A DNA stretch of 64,000 nucleotides from an uncultured Prevotella sp. (GCA_900315635.1 OMZV01000001.1:124001-188000), one strand, 5' to 3'. Numbered from the stretch's first letter, positions 37,210 through 46,442 are shown. The notes: generated from the letters alone by a model not told the origin. Program-made: numbers and translations.

Positions 37210-38319
37210 TCAAGAGTCATGCCGGACACCATTCTCATAGTATCCATGGGCCGTTATAGCACCGTTGGAATCACGCTCAGTGAACTTTCCGTCACGGACA
37301 TCATCACGGTAAGTTCCTTCAAACCGCTTGCCGTCTTTAGTCTCCTCGATGGCTTCTCCGTTGCGCCGTCCATTATGATAAACGCCGCGGAACTTGCTGC
37401 CGTCGGCATAATGGATAATCACAAGCCCCTCGATTCGCCCTTTACGGAACTGTCCTTCGAACACATCGCCCGAGCGTTTGGTCAACTTTCCTTGTCCGTT
37501 CTGTGTGTCATTATCCCATTGTCCGGTGTATTCGTCACCGTTTTTCCACGACATAGTGCCCATCCCGTTGCGCTTTCCCTGAAGGAAATGACCGGAATAA
37601 GTGTCACCGTTCTTATATCTGAAAATACCCTCTCCGGTACGTTCGCCACCTACATAGTCGCCTTCATAGCTGTCGCCGTTGGCAAACTTGTAAACGCCTT
37701 GACCGTCCTCGGTATCATTCTTCCATGATCCAATATACTTGTCACCGGTAGGAAAATAGTAAGTACCCCTACCCGACCTCATATTGTCGACGAATTCGCC
37801 GTCATACTTTGAGCCGTCGCCCCAGTCGAAGACGCCCTTTCCGTTTTTCTTGTCGTCCTTCCACTGACCGTCATAGAAAGCTCCTGAAGCAAAAGTGTAG
37901 CGGCCATTGCCGTCTCGCTTGTCTCTCAACCAGTTGCCATCGTACTTATCCCCATTGGAATAGTACATCGTACCATGACCTTCCTGATAATCTTTATACC
38001 AGAGTCCGTCATAACGATTGCCATTCTTGAAGTAGTAAACGCCACGTCCGTGTTGCTGATCCTGGAACCACTGGCCGTCATACTTCTCACCATCGGTGAA
38101 CGTATAAACGCCCTTTCCCTGACGTTTCCCCTTCTCAAACTGTCCTTCGTAAGTATCGCCGTTGCTGTATTTTGCCTTGCCTTTACCCCAAGGCTTGCCT
38201 TTAAACATCTGCCCTGTATACGTACCACCGGCAACGGTACACGTGCCGACGACTATCTGTTGTGCCCTGCAGTAAGGCGCAAACAGCATAATGATAAGTA
38301 ACAAAAGCCAATTTCTCAC
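37210..38319 (-). CDS. MORN-repeat exported protein
   Basis: A 369-residue protein with a signal peptide (residues 1-19, LLLLIIMLFAPYCRA-Q) followed by about 14 MORN repeats of 23 residues each (for example NGDTYEGQFEKGKRQGKG), forming one continuous beta-hairpin ladder nearly to the C-terminus. MORN repeats bind lipids or act as scaffolds in other systems; the bacterial role is unclear. No catalytic domain is present. It is first in the minus-strand run leading into yhcH and glgB and has a -7 element upstream. Confidence 0.9.
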   Translation of the reverse strand: MRNWLLLLIIMLFAPYCRAQQIVVGTCTVAGGTYTGQMFKGKPWGKGKAKYSNGDTYEGQFEKGKRQGKGVYTFTDGEKYDGQWFQDQQHGRGVYYFKNGNRYDGLWYKDYQEGHGTMYYSNGDKYDGNWLRDKRDGNGRYTFASGAFYDGQWKDDKKNGKGVFDWGDGSKYDGEFVDNMRSGRGTYYFPTGDKYIGSWKNDTEDGQGVYKFANGDSYEGDYVGGERTGEGIFRYKNGDTYSGHFLQGKRNGMGTMSWKNGDEYTGQWDNDTQNGQGKLTKRSGDVFEGQFRKGRIEGLVIIHYADGSKFRGVYHNGRRNGEAIEETKDGKRFEGTYRDDVRDGKFTERDSNGAITAHGYYENGVRHDS

Positions 38320-38345
38320 GATTTAAAGGTCTTTATTATTGACTA

Positions 38346-38353
38346 CAAAATTA
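38346..38353 (-). promoter_or_regulatory. -7 element for the MORN-yhcH-glgB run
   Basis: TAATTTTG on the minus strand, 27 bases before the MORN gene start. The -33 half is not clear. Confidence 0.45.
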
Positions 38354-38397
38354 CTAAATAAATCTGAGAAAGACGAAGCCTTTTAGAAATTTTTATA

Positions 38398-38405
38398 TAA
38401 CTTTG
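38398..38405 (+). promoter_or_regulatory. -7 element of kdsB
   Basis: TAACTTTG, 48 bases before the kdsB ATG. No TTTG is found at -33. Confidence 0.45.
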
Positions 38406-38427
38406 CTGTTCGAAATTAAGTAATAAG

Positions 38428-38460
38428 ATGAATATCAACGAGTTTATAAAATATGAATAA
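38428..38460 (+). CDS. Possible 10-codon leader ORF upstream of kdsB
   Basis: ATG at 38428 opens a 10-residue frame, MNINEFIKYE, whose TAA stop overlaps the kdsB ATG region (kdsB starts at 38453). The peptide mimics the kdsB start MNKNEFIG, as if the 5' end of the gene had been duplicated. It could be a coupling leader or a decayed duplicate. No conservation data are available. Confidence 0.35.
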   Translation: MNINEFIKYE

Positions 38461-39208
38461 GAACGAATTTATAGGAATTATCCCTGCCCGCTATGCATCG
38501 ACACGCTTCCCCGGCAAACCACTGGCAGTACTATGTGGTAAGACCGTGATAGAGAGGGTGTATGAACAGGTGGCTAAAGTATTGGATAATGTTTATGTAG
38601 CTACCGATGATGAGCGTATCAGCGACGCTGTAAAGTCATTTGGCGGCAACGTTGTCATGACGCGTGCCGACCATAAAAGCGGTACTGACCGCATCGAGGA
38701 AGCTTACCAGAAAATAGGAAAACCGTTTCCGGTAGTCATAAACATCCAGGGCGACGAGCCATTCATCCACCCCGAACAGATAGAAGCCGTAATGCATTGC
38801 TTCGACGATGAGCGCACTCAGATAGCTACTCTAGGCAAGCGTTTCGAATCGATGGAAGCGGTAAAAAACGCGAATTCACCGAAGATCGTTGTCGATAATC
38901 AGGGATTCGCAATGTATTTCTCACGTTCGGTCATACCGTTTGTCCGTGGTGTCGACGAGAACGAATGGCTCAGCCACTACCCTTTCCTCAAACATCTGGG
39001 ACTATATGCCTATCGTGCTGAAATTCTGAAGGCTGTAACGGCACTTCCTCAGTCGTCACTAGAGAAAGCAGAAAGCCTTGAGCAGCTGCGTTGGCTGCAG
39101 AACGACTATCGTATACGTGTGGCTGAAACTGACTTCGAAACTGTTGGAATCGACACTCCGGCTGACCTTAAGCGTGCCGAAGAGCTGTTGTCAAAGACGG
39201 AAAAATAA
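38453..39208 (+). CDS. kdsB: 3-deoxy-manno-octulosonate cytidylyltransferase
   Basis: A 251-residue cytoplasmic enzyme that joins CMP to Kdo for lipopolysaccharide core synthesis. The nucleotidyltransferase start is IGIIPARYASTRFPGKPLA, followed by VYVATDDERI, MTRADHKSGTDRIEEAY, VVINIQGDEPFIHPEQI and HLGLYAYRAEIL, all characteristic of KdsB. Length is normal. A possible leader ORF overlaps its start, and a long-stem terminator follows. Confidence 0.96.
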   Translation: MNKNEFIGIIPARYASTRFPGKPLAVLCGKTVIERVYEQVAKVLDNVYVATDDERISDAVKSFGGNVVMTRADHKSGTDRIEEAYQKIGKPFPVVINIQGDEPFIHPEQIEAVMHCFDDERTQIATLGKRFESMEAVKNANSPKIVVDNQGFAMYFSRSVIPFVRGVDENEWLSHYPFLKHLGLYAYRAEILKAVTALPQSSLEKAESLEQLRWLQNDYRIRVAETDFETVGIDTPADLKRAEELLSKTEK

Positions 39209-39232
39209 AACGACGAAATTATCCAACAAAGC

Positions 39233-39306
39233 ACTCTCTGAGAATCGTCTGTTATCATCCACTTGCCATTCTGACTTGAAATAGATGATTTTCAGAGAGT
39301 TTTCTA
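39233..39306 (+). terminator. Terminator of kdsB
   Basis: ACTCTCTGA (39233-39241) pairs exactly with TCAGAGAGT (39292-39300); the stem continues inward for about nine more pairs with two G-T pairs. The loop is about 32 bases. The stem is followed by TTTCTATTTA. Confidence 0.7.
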
Positions 39307-39422
39307 TTTACTTGCAAGTCAACGACTTGTAATTTCCTTACACTTAAAAGGTTCTTGATTACGTTCTGTTTTTACGTTTTTTACGTTAGAATTAACGCCA
39401 ATTTGATCGACAACAAGGCACA

Positions 39423-39488
39423 TTTTAGCTTGTAATCGGGTATCTTTTAGAACCTAATCTGGTATCTATTACAAGCTAAAACATACCC
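39423..39488. repeat. 22-bp-period hairpin repeat, locus B
   Basis: GGGTATC at 39438 and TGGTATC at 39460 are 22 bp apart, followed by an inverted ATACCC at 39483-39488. TTTTAGCTTGTAAT (39423-39436) pairs exactly with ATTACAAGCTAAAA (39468-39481), a 14-bp stem. The core and period are the same as at loci A and C. Confidence 0.8.
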
Positions 39489-39984
39489 TTTTACGATTTT
39501 GCCGGCTTAATCTTATGTTTCAAGAAGGTATCTTCTTCTAGATTGTTGTATTCAAACGATAGTTTTAAATAAGAAATTATATTACATGAGCGATTAAAAA
39601 AACAATTCTTTCTACTTGAGCTTAAACTATTGCTTTGCACAAGTATTAGTTTCAAACCGTAAGCTGGCAAAGGATTGCTGAGTATTCTATCACATACAAA
39701 TTTATATTAATGCAAACAATATTGCAAAATCTACTTATTTTAAAAATGTCAAAATAAGTCTTTTAAAAGTCTTTTGAAAAAATAAAATGCACTTATTCAA
39801 TATCAATTCAAATTTTGTATAAGTTTCAATAAACTAACGGATTTACAACCGTTTAAAATCATTTTCATAAAGCTTTTCTGGGTCAAAATTATATAAAACA
39901 ATGTTTAACAACATCTTTTGATGCTACCAATATGCCTTAAAGACACATATTTTTATGTATTTTCAAAAATAATTTGAGAAAGAG

Positions 39985-40015
39985 TTGTTTTATAATGTAA
40001 AAATTAGTATATTTG
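39985..40015 (+). promoter_or_regulatory. Bacteroidota-type promoter of the AraC-type regulator operon
   Basis: TTG (39985-39987), a 20-base spacer, TATATTTG (40008-40015). Transcription should start near 40020, giving a leader of about 37 bases. Confidence 0.7.
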
Positions 40016-40056
40016 CAGAAGAATTGGAATCGGAAGAAAAGTTTTAACCAAAGCAT

Positions 40057-40542
40057 ATGGCAAAGTACAACATTACAGAAAAGAAAGAGAAAGCAGCAGC
40101 TTACCGTAGCTTAGTGAGCCCAAAGCTCATGGATGAACTCAAGGAGAAGATCCTCGATATTATTCTCATCCAGAAGAAGTATAAGGACAAAGACTATTCT
40201 GCCAAGAAACTAGCCGAGGACCTTGGCACAAATACCCGCTATATCTCCGCCGTTGTCAATGTTAGGTTTCACATGAACTATACATCGTTCGTTAACAAAT
40301 ACCGTATTGAGGAGGCTATGACCCTTCTCACCGATAAGCGTTACCAGGACCTCAACATGGAGGACATTAGCGACATGGTCGGCTTCGCCAACCGTCAGTC
40401 CTTCTATGCAGCATTCTACCACATCAACGGCATCACACCGCGTGAGTATAAGCTACGTTCGCTGGCAAACCATCCGGCTCAGAACAAACGGGTAAAAAGA
40501 GCACGTAGAACTAAAAAGACTGCAGAAGAAACAGATAAATAA
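40057..40542 (+). CDS. AraC-type helix-turn-helix regulator without sensor domain
   Basis: A 161-residue protein made almost entirely of an AraC-type double helix-turn-helix (about 40-135). The first helix-turn-helix is YSAKKLAEDLGTNTRYISAV, and the second is MEDISDMVGFANRQSFYAAF followed by YHINGITPREYKLRSLA. There is no ligand-binding or receiver domain. The ends are basic and charged (KRARRTKKTAEETDK). Such stand-alone proteins are common in Bacteroidales; the target is unknown. DPP III follows after 4 bp, so they share a transcript. Confidence 0.85.
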   Translation: MAKYNITEKKEKAAAYRSLVSPKLMDELKEKILDIILIQKKYKDKDYSAKKLAEDLGTNTRYISAVVNVRFHMNYTSFVNKYRIEEAMTLLTDKRYQDLNMEDISDMVGFANRQSFYAAFYHINGITPREYKLRSLANHPAQNKRVKRARRTKKTAEETDK

Positions 40543-40546
40543 CAAT

Positions 40547-42496
40547 ATGAGCGAAGAGTCATTCAATTATTCCGACGAACGCTTTGCTGATTTGCAAATG
40601 CTGCGTTATCGTCTTAATGATTTTGATAAACTCTCACTCCGGCAAAAATGCCTTGTCTATTGTCTGGCAAAGGCTACATTGTTTGGTCGTGACATTACAT
40701 TCGACCAATTCGGAAAGTACAACCTCAAGATTCGCAAGACTCTTGAGGCTGTTTTTTGCTGGTATGAGGGCAACCGTGATAGTAAGGACTTCAAGGCTTT
40801 GGAAGTCTACTTGAAACGGGTATGGTTTTCAAACGGAATCTACCACCATTATGGCACGGAGAAGTTCTCTCCTGACTTCACCGAGGACTTCTTCCGGGAG
40901 GCTGTCAAGAGCATAGATGCCAGTAAATTGCCTCTCGAAGGCACAGATGTCAATGGGCTGCTAGATGAGATTTGTCCGGTCATTTTCAATCCTGACATAC
41001 TGCCGAAGCGTGTAAATAAGGCTGACGGAGTGGACTTGATAAAGACATCTGCCTGCAATTATTATAGTGGTGTAAGTCAAAAGGAAGTTGAGGATTACTA
41101 TGCTTCCAAGAAGACTTCTGCTACTGAACAGCCTTCATGGGGACTCAACTCTACCCTAGTCAAAGATTCTACTGGCATTAATGAGGATGTCTGGAAGATT
41201 GGAGGAAAGTACGGCAAAGCCATTGAGAAAATCGTCTATTGGCTCGAAAAGGCAGAGGATTTTGCCGAAAGTGAAGAGCAGAAGAATGTTATAAAACTGT
41301 TGATAGACTATTATAAGAGTGGTAATCTTGCCGAATTCGACAAGTATTCTATTGCTTGGGTTCGAGAACATGGCGATTCCATCGACTTTATCAACGGATT
41401 CATCGAGGTCTATGGCGACCCGCTCGGTCTAAAGGGCTCGTGGGAAGGCATTGTAGAATACCGTGACGAAGAGGCTACTGAGCGTGCTCAGACCATTTCG
41501 CGAAACGCGCAATGGTTTGAGGATCACTCCCCTGTCAACCCTAAATTCCGCAAGCCTGTAGTCAAGGGGGTAAGCGCCAACGTTATCTGTGCTGCCATGC
41601 TGGGTGGCGATGAGTACCCTTCTTCAGCCATAGGAATTAATCTGCCTAATGCTGAATGGATTAGAACAGAGTATGGAAGTAAGAGTGTAACCATTAGCAA
41701 CCTTACTCATGCGTATGATATGGCGGCTAAGGGTAATGGATTCAAGGAAGAGTTTGTCATAGATGGACCTACCCGTAAACTTATCGAGAAGTATGGCGAC
41801 CGCACTGACGACCTGCACACCGACCTGCACGAATGTCTTGGGCACGGCAGTGGAAGACTGTTGCCGGGCACTGATCCAGACGCTCTGAAGAACTATGGCA
41901 ATACTATTGAGGAAGCACGCGCCGACTTGTTCGGACTTTACTACATTGCCGACCATAAGCTTATTGAACTGGGGCTTCTTGACAGTAAGGATGCATACAA
42001 GGCACAGTACTATACATATATAATGAATGGACTGATGACGCAACTTGTGCGTATACTTCCGGGGCACAACATCGAGGAAGCCCACATGCGCAACCGGGCA
42101 CTTATAGCCTATTGGGCTTATGACACGAATCCGGAGATAATTGAACTTGTCAAGAAGGATGGCAAGACTTACGTGCAAATCAATGACTATGCCGGACTTC
42201 GTCAGGTGTTCGCCCGTCAGCTTGCCGAGATTCAGAGGATAAAGAGCGAAGGCGACTTTAACGCTGCCAGAAACCTTATCGAGAAGTATGCCGTTAAGGT
42301 TGACCCGAAGCTCCATCAGGAAGTTCTCGAGCGCTACAAGCACTTGGATATTGCTCCATATAAAGGATTTATTAATCCAGTACTTAGCCTTGTGAAGGAT
42401 GATAAGGGTAATATTTCTGATGTAACGGTGGACTATACTGAGTCTTACAGTCATCAGATGTTAAGATATTCAACTGATTACGGTACTCTAATATAG
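40547..42496 (+). CDS. Dipeptidyl-peptidase III (M49 family)
   Basis: A 649-residue zinc peptidase that removes dipeptides from the N-terminus of short peptides. The M49 zinc motif HECLGH starts at residue 428, and the second metal-ligand motif EEARAD starts near 455. GVSANVICAAMLGGDEYPSS and the C-terminal DVTVDYTESYSHQMLRYSTD are family-typical. There is no signal peptide, so it is probably cytoplasmic. It lies 4 bp after the regulator and 6 bp before the AlkD-like gene. Confidence 0.93.
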   Translation: MSEESFNYSDERFADLQMLRYRLNDFDKLSLRQKCLVYCLAKATLFGRDITFDQFGKYNLKIRKTLEAVFCWYEGNRDSKDFKALEVYLKRVWFSNGIYHHYGTEKFSPDFTEDFFREAVKSIDASKLPLEGTDVNGLLDEICPVIFNPDILPKRVNKADGVDLIKTSACNYYSGVSQKEVEDYYASKKTSATEQPSWGLNSTLVKDSTGINEDVWKIGGKYGKAIEKIVYWLEKAEDFAESEEQKNVIKLLIDYYKSGNLAEFDKYSIAWVREHGDSIDFINGFIEVYGDPLGLKGSWEGIVEYRDEEATERAQTISRNAQWFEDHSPVNPKFRKPVVKGVSANVICAAMLGGDEYPSSAIGINLPNAEWIRTEYGSKSVTISNLTHAYDMAAKGNGFKEEFVIDGPTRKLIEKYGDRTDDLHTDLHECLGHGSGRLLPGTDPDALKNYGNTIEEARADLFGLYYIADHKLIELGLLDSKDAYKAQYYTYIMNGLMTQLVRILPGHNIEEAHMRNRALIAYWAYDTNPEIIELVKKDGKTYVQINDYAGLRQVFARQLAEIQRIKSEGDFNAARNLIEKYAVKVDPKLHQEVLERYKHLDIAPYKGFINPVLSLVKDDKGNISDVTVDYTESYSHQMLRYSTDYGTLI

Positions 42497-42502
42497 AATA
42501 CT

Positions 42503-43117
42503 ATGGACGAAAACGTTAAAGAAAAACTTAAGAAGATAAAACAGTCTTTCCGGTTGATGATGAACGGTCCTGCCTCACAATCCATGCGTGAGAAAGGTTT
42601 GAACTACAAGATTAACTGGGGCGTTCCTATTCCCTCATTGAAACAGATGGCAAAGGAATATGGCAAGGACTATGATTTGGCTATTGAACTCTTCAAGGAG
42701 GATATTCGTGAGTGCAAGATACTGGCAACGATGATTATGCCTCCTGAGAAGTTCTTGCCTGAAATAGCCGACATCTGGATGGAGCAGACCATTTCGTACG
42801 AGATTGCCGAGCAGTTGGCATTCAACCTCATGCAGTATGTCGACTACGCCCCTGTTATTGCTTTCGAATGGATTGCATCTGACAAGCCTTTATACAAGCT
42901 TACAGGCTATCACCTTCTTTCAAGATTATTCATGAAGGGTCAGGAACCCGACGAACGTGGCATCAATGAATTCCTCGACCAAGCCGACAGCGATCTGTCG
43001 GGCGACGACACAATGGTAAAGCATGCAGCCTATAACTGCTTGCTGAGGTTCTGTAACTTGGGTGAGGATTATGAGAAGATTGCGCAAAAGGCATTAGGGC
43101 ATCTGAATATCCTTTAG
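42503..43117 (+). CDS. DNA alkylation repair (AlkD-like) HEAT-repeat protein
   Basis: A 204-residue all-helical protein matching the AlkC/AlkD-like DNA glycosylase superfamily in length and pattern (GLNYKINWGVPIPSLKQMAK, IRECKILATMIMPPEKFLPE, KLTGYHLLSRLFMKG). AlkD flips out and excises alkylated bases by stacking HEAT-like repeats around DNA. I did not verify the catalytic Trp and Asp positions, so enzymatic function is unproven. It is the third gene of the operon after DPP III. Confidence 0.7.
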   Translation: MDENVKEKLKKIKQSFRLMMNGPASQSMREKGLNYKINWGVPIPSLKQMAKEYGKDYDLAIELFKEDIRECKILATMIMPPEKFLPEIADIWMEQTISYEIAEQLAFNLMQYVDYAPVIAFEWIASDKPLYKLTGYHLLSRLFMKGQEPDERGINEFLDQADSDLSGDDTMVKHAAYNCLLRFCNLGEDYEKIAQKALGHLNIL

Positions 43118-43186
43118 CTTTGAATGAGATATTGTAACGTTTAACGTTTTTTCAATACCTTATTTAGACCATTTCCAAAAATATCC

Positions 43187-43215
43187 GTACTTTTGTACTG
43201 AAGTTAAATCAGTAC
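43187..43215 (+). promoter_or_regulatory. Promoter with overlapping inverted repeats upstream of the first Fur-family gene
   Basis: The -7 element TACTTTTG (43188-43195) lies inside GTAC-TTTT-GTAC (43187-43198). Downstream, GTACTGA (43195-43201) and TCAGTAC (43209-43215) form an exact 7-7-7 inverted repeat over the predicted transcription start. The layout suits an autoregulatory Fur/PerR-type operator, but the sequence is not a canonical Fur box. Confidence 0.55.
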
Positions 43216-43219
43216 AGAA

Positions 43220-43714
43220 GTGACCAACGATGCAATAAAGAAAAAGGTCAGGGATATTCTCGACAATTATCTCGACCGCAACAATCACCGTAAGACTCCT
43301 GAGCGTTATGCCATACTCGATGCTATATACAGTATTGACGGGCATTTCACTCTTGAGGAACTTGGTGAATTGTTGGAATCACGTAATTTCAGAGTTTCAA
43401 GGGCGACCCTCTACAACACGATGAAGTTGTTCATAGAGTTGCGCCTGGTAATAAGGCACAGGTTTATAGGACAAACGAAGTATGAGGGCTGTTACAAGAA
43501 TGAGAATCACATCCACCAGGTGTGTACCATTTGCGGTAATGTCGATGAGATACAATCGCCAGAGATTGTTAAAGCCATAAGGAATACCCACTCTCTCAGA
43601 TTCCATAAGGATGGTTTCACATTATATATATATGGGGTCTGTGCCAAATGCCAGCGTCGACTGGCCAGGCAAAAGAAAACTGAGGAAAACAAGAAAGAAA
43701 CAAAAACAAAATAA
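43220..43714 (+). CDS. Fur-family transcriptional regulator (first paralogue)
   Basis: A 164-residue Fur-superfamily repressor starting at GTG 43220. The N-terminal winged helix (RKTPERYAILDAIYSIDGHF, then TLEELGELLESRNF and RVSRATLYNTMKLF) is followed by a dimerisation domain with HIHQVCTICGNVDEI and GVCAKCQRR, two CxxC pairs that bind structural zinc. Metal specificity (Fe, Mn-PerR or Zn) cannot be read from sequence. It has an inverted repeat over its promoter and lies 10 bp before purA, so the two may be cotranscribed. Confidence 0.88.
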   Translation: MTNDAIKKKVRDILDNYLDRNNHRKTPERYAILDAIYSIDGHFTLEELGELLESRNFRVSRATLYNTMKLFIELRLVIRHRFIGQTKYEGCYKNENHIHQVCTICGNVDEIQSPEIVKAIRNTHSLRFHKDGFTLYIYGVCAKCQRRLARQKKTEENKKETKTK

Positions 43715-43724
43715 CATTCAAAAA

Positions 43725-45002
43725 ATGAATACAGGTAAAGTTGATGTCCTGCTCGGTCTGCAGTGGGGCGATGAAGGTAAAGGTAAGGTTGTAGACGTTC
43801 TTACACCACGCTATGATGTAGTAGCACGCTTTCAGGGCGGTCCTAATGCAGGTCATACACTTGAGTTTGAAGGTCAGAAGTATGTTCTGCGCAGTATTCC
43901 TTCTGGTATCTTCCAGGGTGGTAAGCTGAATATTATCGGTAATGGCGTCGTCCTGGCTCCGGATCTCTTCATGGAGGAAGCACAAGACTTGGCTAAGAGT
44001 GGTCATCCGCTTACTGAGCGTCTGCACATTTCCAAGAAAGCTCATCTTATCCTTCCAACCCACCGTCTGCTCGACCGCGCTATTGAGGCAGCAAAGGGTA
44101 AGAACAAGGTCGGTACTACCGGAAAGGGCATTGGCCCGACTTATACTGACAAGGTAAGCCGCAATGGTCTGCGTGTTGGTGATATTCTTGATAACTTTGA
44201 GCAGAAGTACCAGCAGCATAAGGAGCGGCATCTGGCTATTCTCAAGGCTCTTGGTTGGACTGACTTTACCGGATTCGAGGAGACTGAGAAGCATTGGCTT
44301 GACGGTGTTGAATACCTGAAGAAGTTCAAGTTCGTTGACTCTGAGCATGAGATTAACAATATCCTCCGCAGTGGAAAGAACATTCTTTGTGAGGGTGCTC
44401 AGGGTACTATGCTTGATGTTGACTTCGGTTCTTATCCATTTGTTACATCTTCAAATACTATTTGCGCTGGCGCATGCACCGGTCTCGGCATTGGTCCTAA
44501 CAAGGTTGGCAATGTCTATGGCATCATGAAGGCTTACTGCACACGTGTTGGTGCCGGTCCATTCCCAACAGAGTTGTTCGATGAGACTGGCAAGCGCATC
44601 CGTGACCTTGGTCATGAGTATGGTGCTGTAACCGGTCGTGAGCGTCGTTGTGGATGGGTTGACCTTATTCAGCTTCGCTATTCTATTATGGTCAATGGTG
44701 TCACAGAGTTGATCATGATGAAGAGCGATGTCCTCGATGACTTCGATACTATCAAGGCTTGCGTAGGCTATAAGTTGCCTGACGGTACCGTTACTGAGGA
44801 ACTGCCTTACGAGATTGACAATGTTGAGCCTGTCTACAAGGAGTTTAAGGGATGGCATACTGATATGACGAAGTTCACTTCAGAGGACCAGTTCCCGAAG
44901 GAGTTCAACGATTACATCAAGTTCCTCGAAGACTTCCTCGAGACTCGTATCGGTATTATTTCTATTGGTCCTGACCGTGAGCAGACTATCGTCAGGAAGT
45001 AA
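43725..45002 (+). CDS. purA: Adenylosuccinate synthase
   Basis: About 425 residues from ATG 43725; the frame is open upstream, but that part only overlaps the Fur-family gene. The enzyme makes adenylosuccinate from IMP, aspartate and GTP for AMP synthesis. The GTP loop is GLQWGDEGKGKVVDVL at the very start, followed by GGPNAGHTL, GTTGKGIGPTYTDKVSRNGL, LCEGAQGTMLDVDFGSYPFV and TGRERRCGWVDLIQLRYS. All family marks are present and length is normal. Confidence 0.97.
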   Translation: MNTGKVDVLLGLQWGDEGKGKVVDVLTPRYDVVARFQGGPNAGHTLEFEGQKYVLRSIPSGIFQGGKLNIIGNGVVLAPDLFMEEAQDLAKSGHPLTERLHISKKAHLILPTHRLLDRAIEAAKGKNKVGTTGKGIGPTYTDKVSRNGLRVGDILDNFEQKYQQHKERHLAILKALGWTDFTGFEETEKHWLDGVEYLKKFKFVDSEHEINNILRSGKNILCEGAQGTMLDVDFGSYPFVTSSNTICAGACTGLGIGPNKVGNVYGIMKAYCTRVGAGPFPTELFDETGKRIRDLGHEYGAVTGRERRCGWVDLIQLRYSIMVNGVTELIMMKSDVLDDFDTIKACVGYKLPDGTVTEELPYEIDNVEPVYKEFKGWHTDMTKFTSEDQFPKEFNDYIKFLEDFLETRIGIISIGPDREQTIVRK

Positions 45003-45020
45003 TAATCACACATATTTAAT

Positions 45021-46385
45021 ATGGCAAACAAACCAAGTATTCCAAAGGGAACGCGCGACTTCGGACCTGTTGAGATGGCGAAGCGCAACTATATATTTGA
45101 TACTATCAAATCGGTTTATGCCCTTTATGGCTTCCAGCAGATTGAAACTCCTGCAATGGAAACCCTTCACACACTTATGGGTAAGTATGGCGAAGAGGGC
45201 GACCAACTTCTTTTTAAGGTTCTGAATTCAGGCGATTATCTTAAGAAGGTCTCTGACGATGAACTCAAAGAGCGTAATGTTCTGAAACTCCAGACTAAAC
45301 TTTGTGAGAAGGGACTGCGCTATGACCTTACTGTTCCGTTCGCACGCTATGTCGTCATGCACCGCGATGAATTGCAATTGCCTTTCAAGCGGTATCAGAT
45401 TCAACCTGTATGGCGTGCCGACAGACCACAGAAAGGACGTTACCGTGAGTTCTACCAGTGCGATGCCGATGTTGTTGGTTCTGACTCTCTGCTTAACGAG
45501 GTTGAGCTGATGCAGATTGTGGACACTGTGTTCACAAAGTTTGGCGTTCGTGTTCAGATAAAGATCAACAACCGCAAGATTCTCTCAGGTATTGCTGAGG
45601 TAATGGGCGAAAGGGATAAGATTGTTGACATAACTGTAGCTATCGACAAGCTTGATAAGATTGGACTTGACAATGTCAATGAGGAACTTCGCAATGACGG
45701 TATACCTGAAGAGGCTATTAGTAAGTTGCAGCCTATCATCAAGCTTGAAGGTACAAATGACGAAAAACTTGCTACAATCTCTGAAGTTCTGAAAGATTCT
45801 GAGATAGGACTTAAGGGTGTTGAGGAAACGAAGTTTATCCTTGATGAGCTTAAGAAAGTCGGATTGAACAACGAGATTCAATTGGACTTGACTTTGGCTA
45901 GAGGACTCAACTACTATACTGGTGCTATCTTCGAGGTCAAGGCTCTTGATACTCCGATGGGAAGCATTACCGGTGGTGGTCGCTATGATAACCTGACTGG
46001 TATCTTCGGAATGCCTGGATTAAGTGGTGTAGGTATTTCGTTTGGCGCTGACAGAATTTATGATGTCCTCAATGCGCTAGACCTTTATCCAAAGGAGACC
46101 ATCACTGGTACACAACTTCTGTTTATCAACTTCGGTGAGAAGGAAACAGAATATTGTCTGCCAGTAGTCAGCAAGGCTCGTAAAGCTGGAATTCGTACGG
46201 AGATGTTCCCTGATAAGAGCAAGATGAAGAAGCAGATGAATTATGCTAATGCTAAGGGTATCCCATTTGTAGTCCTGGCTGGTGAGAACGAAATTAATGA
46301 GGGTAAGTTTACTCTTAAGGATATGAATAGTGGCGAGCAAAAGCTTGTCAGTGCAGATGAACTGATAGATATAGTAAAAGGTTAG
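45021..46385 (+). CDS. hisS: Histidine--tRNA ligase
   Basis: A 454-residue class II synthetase. It opens [20 protein letters not shown]. Motif 2 is [20 protein letters not shown], the His-specific signature is [15 protein letters not shown], and motif 3 is [12 protein letters not shown] ... [17 protein letters not shown]-terminal anticodon-binding domain follows ([19 protein letters not shown]). It lies 18 bp after purA. Confidence 0.97.
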   Translation: MANKPSIPKGTRDFGPVEMAKRNYIFDTIKSVYALYGFQQIETPAMETLHTLMGKYGEEGDQLLFKVLNSGDYLKKVSDDELKERNVLKLQTKLCEKGLRYDLTVPFARYVVMHRDELQLPFKRYQIQPVWRADRPQKGRYREFYQCDADVVGSDSLLNEVELMQIVDTVFTKFGVRVQIKINNRKILSGIAEVMGERDKIVDITVAIDKLDKIGLDNVNEELRNDGIPEEAISKLQPIIKLEGTNDEKLATISEVLKDSEIGLKGVEETKFILDELKKVGLNNEIQLDLTLARGLNYYTGAIFEVKALDTPMGSITGGGRYDNLTGIFGMPGLSGVGISFGADRIYDVLNALDLYPKETITGTQLLFINFGEKETEYCLPVVSKARKAGIRTEMFPDKSKMKKQMNYANAKGIPFVVLAGENEINEGKFTLKDMNSGEQKLVSADELIDIVKG

Positions 46386-46442
46386 AATTTAAGCCTTAGC
46401 TACTAATTATCAGTATATTAAGTTGTATATCTTAAGCTAAAG

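Larger units (their letters stand above)
39209..40056. other. 848-bp gap: terminator, 22-bp repeat, long AT-rich stretch
   Basis: The longest gene-free stretch in the window. It contains the kdsB terminator (39233-39306), hairpin repeat locus B (39423-39488), then about 500 bp of AT-rich sequence with no open frame over 60 codons and no recognised RNA, and finally the promoter at 39985-40015. I see no tRNA or known riboswitch in it. Confidence 0.6.

Noticed and set aside
41624..42454. 276-codon frame on the minus strand
   Set aside because: It is antisense to the well-supported DPP III gene, has no family resemblance and no promoter.
43611..43724. 38-residue N-terminal extension of purA
   Set aside because: The sequence is the Fur-family gene read in another frame; PurA proteins start right before the GDEGKGK loop, as from 43725.
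43617..44348. 243-codon frame on the minus strand
   Set aside because: It lies antisense to purA; low-complexity composition and no recognisable motif.
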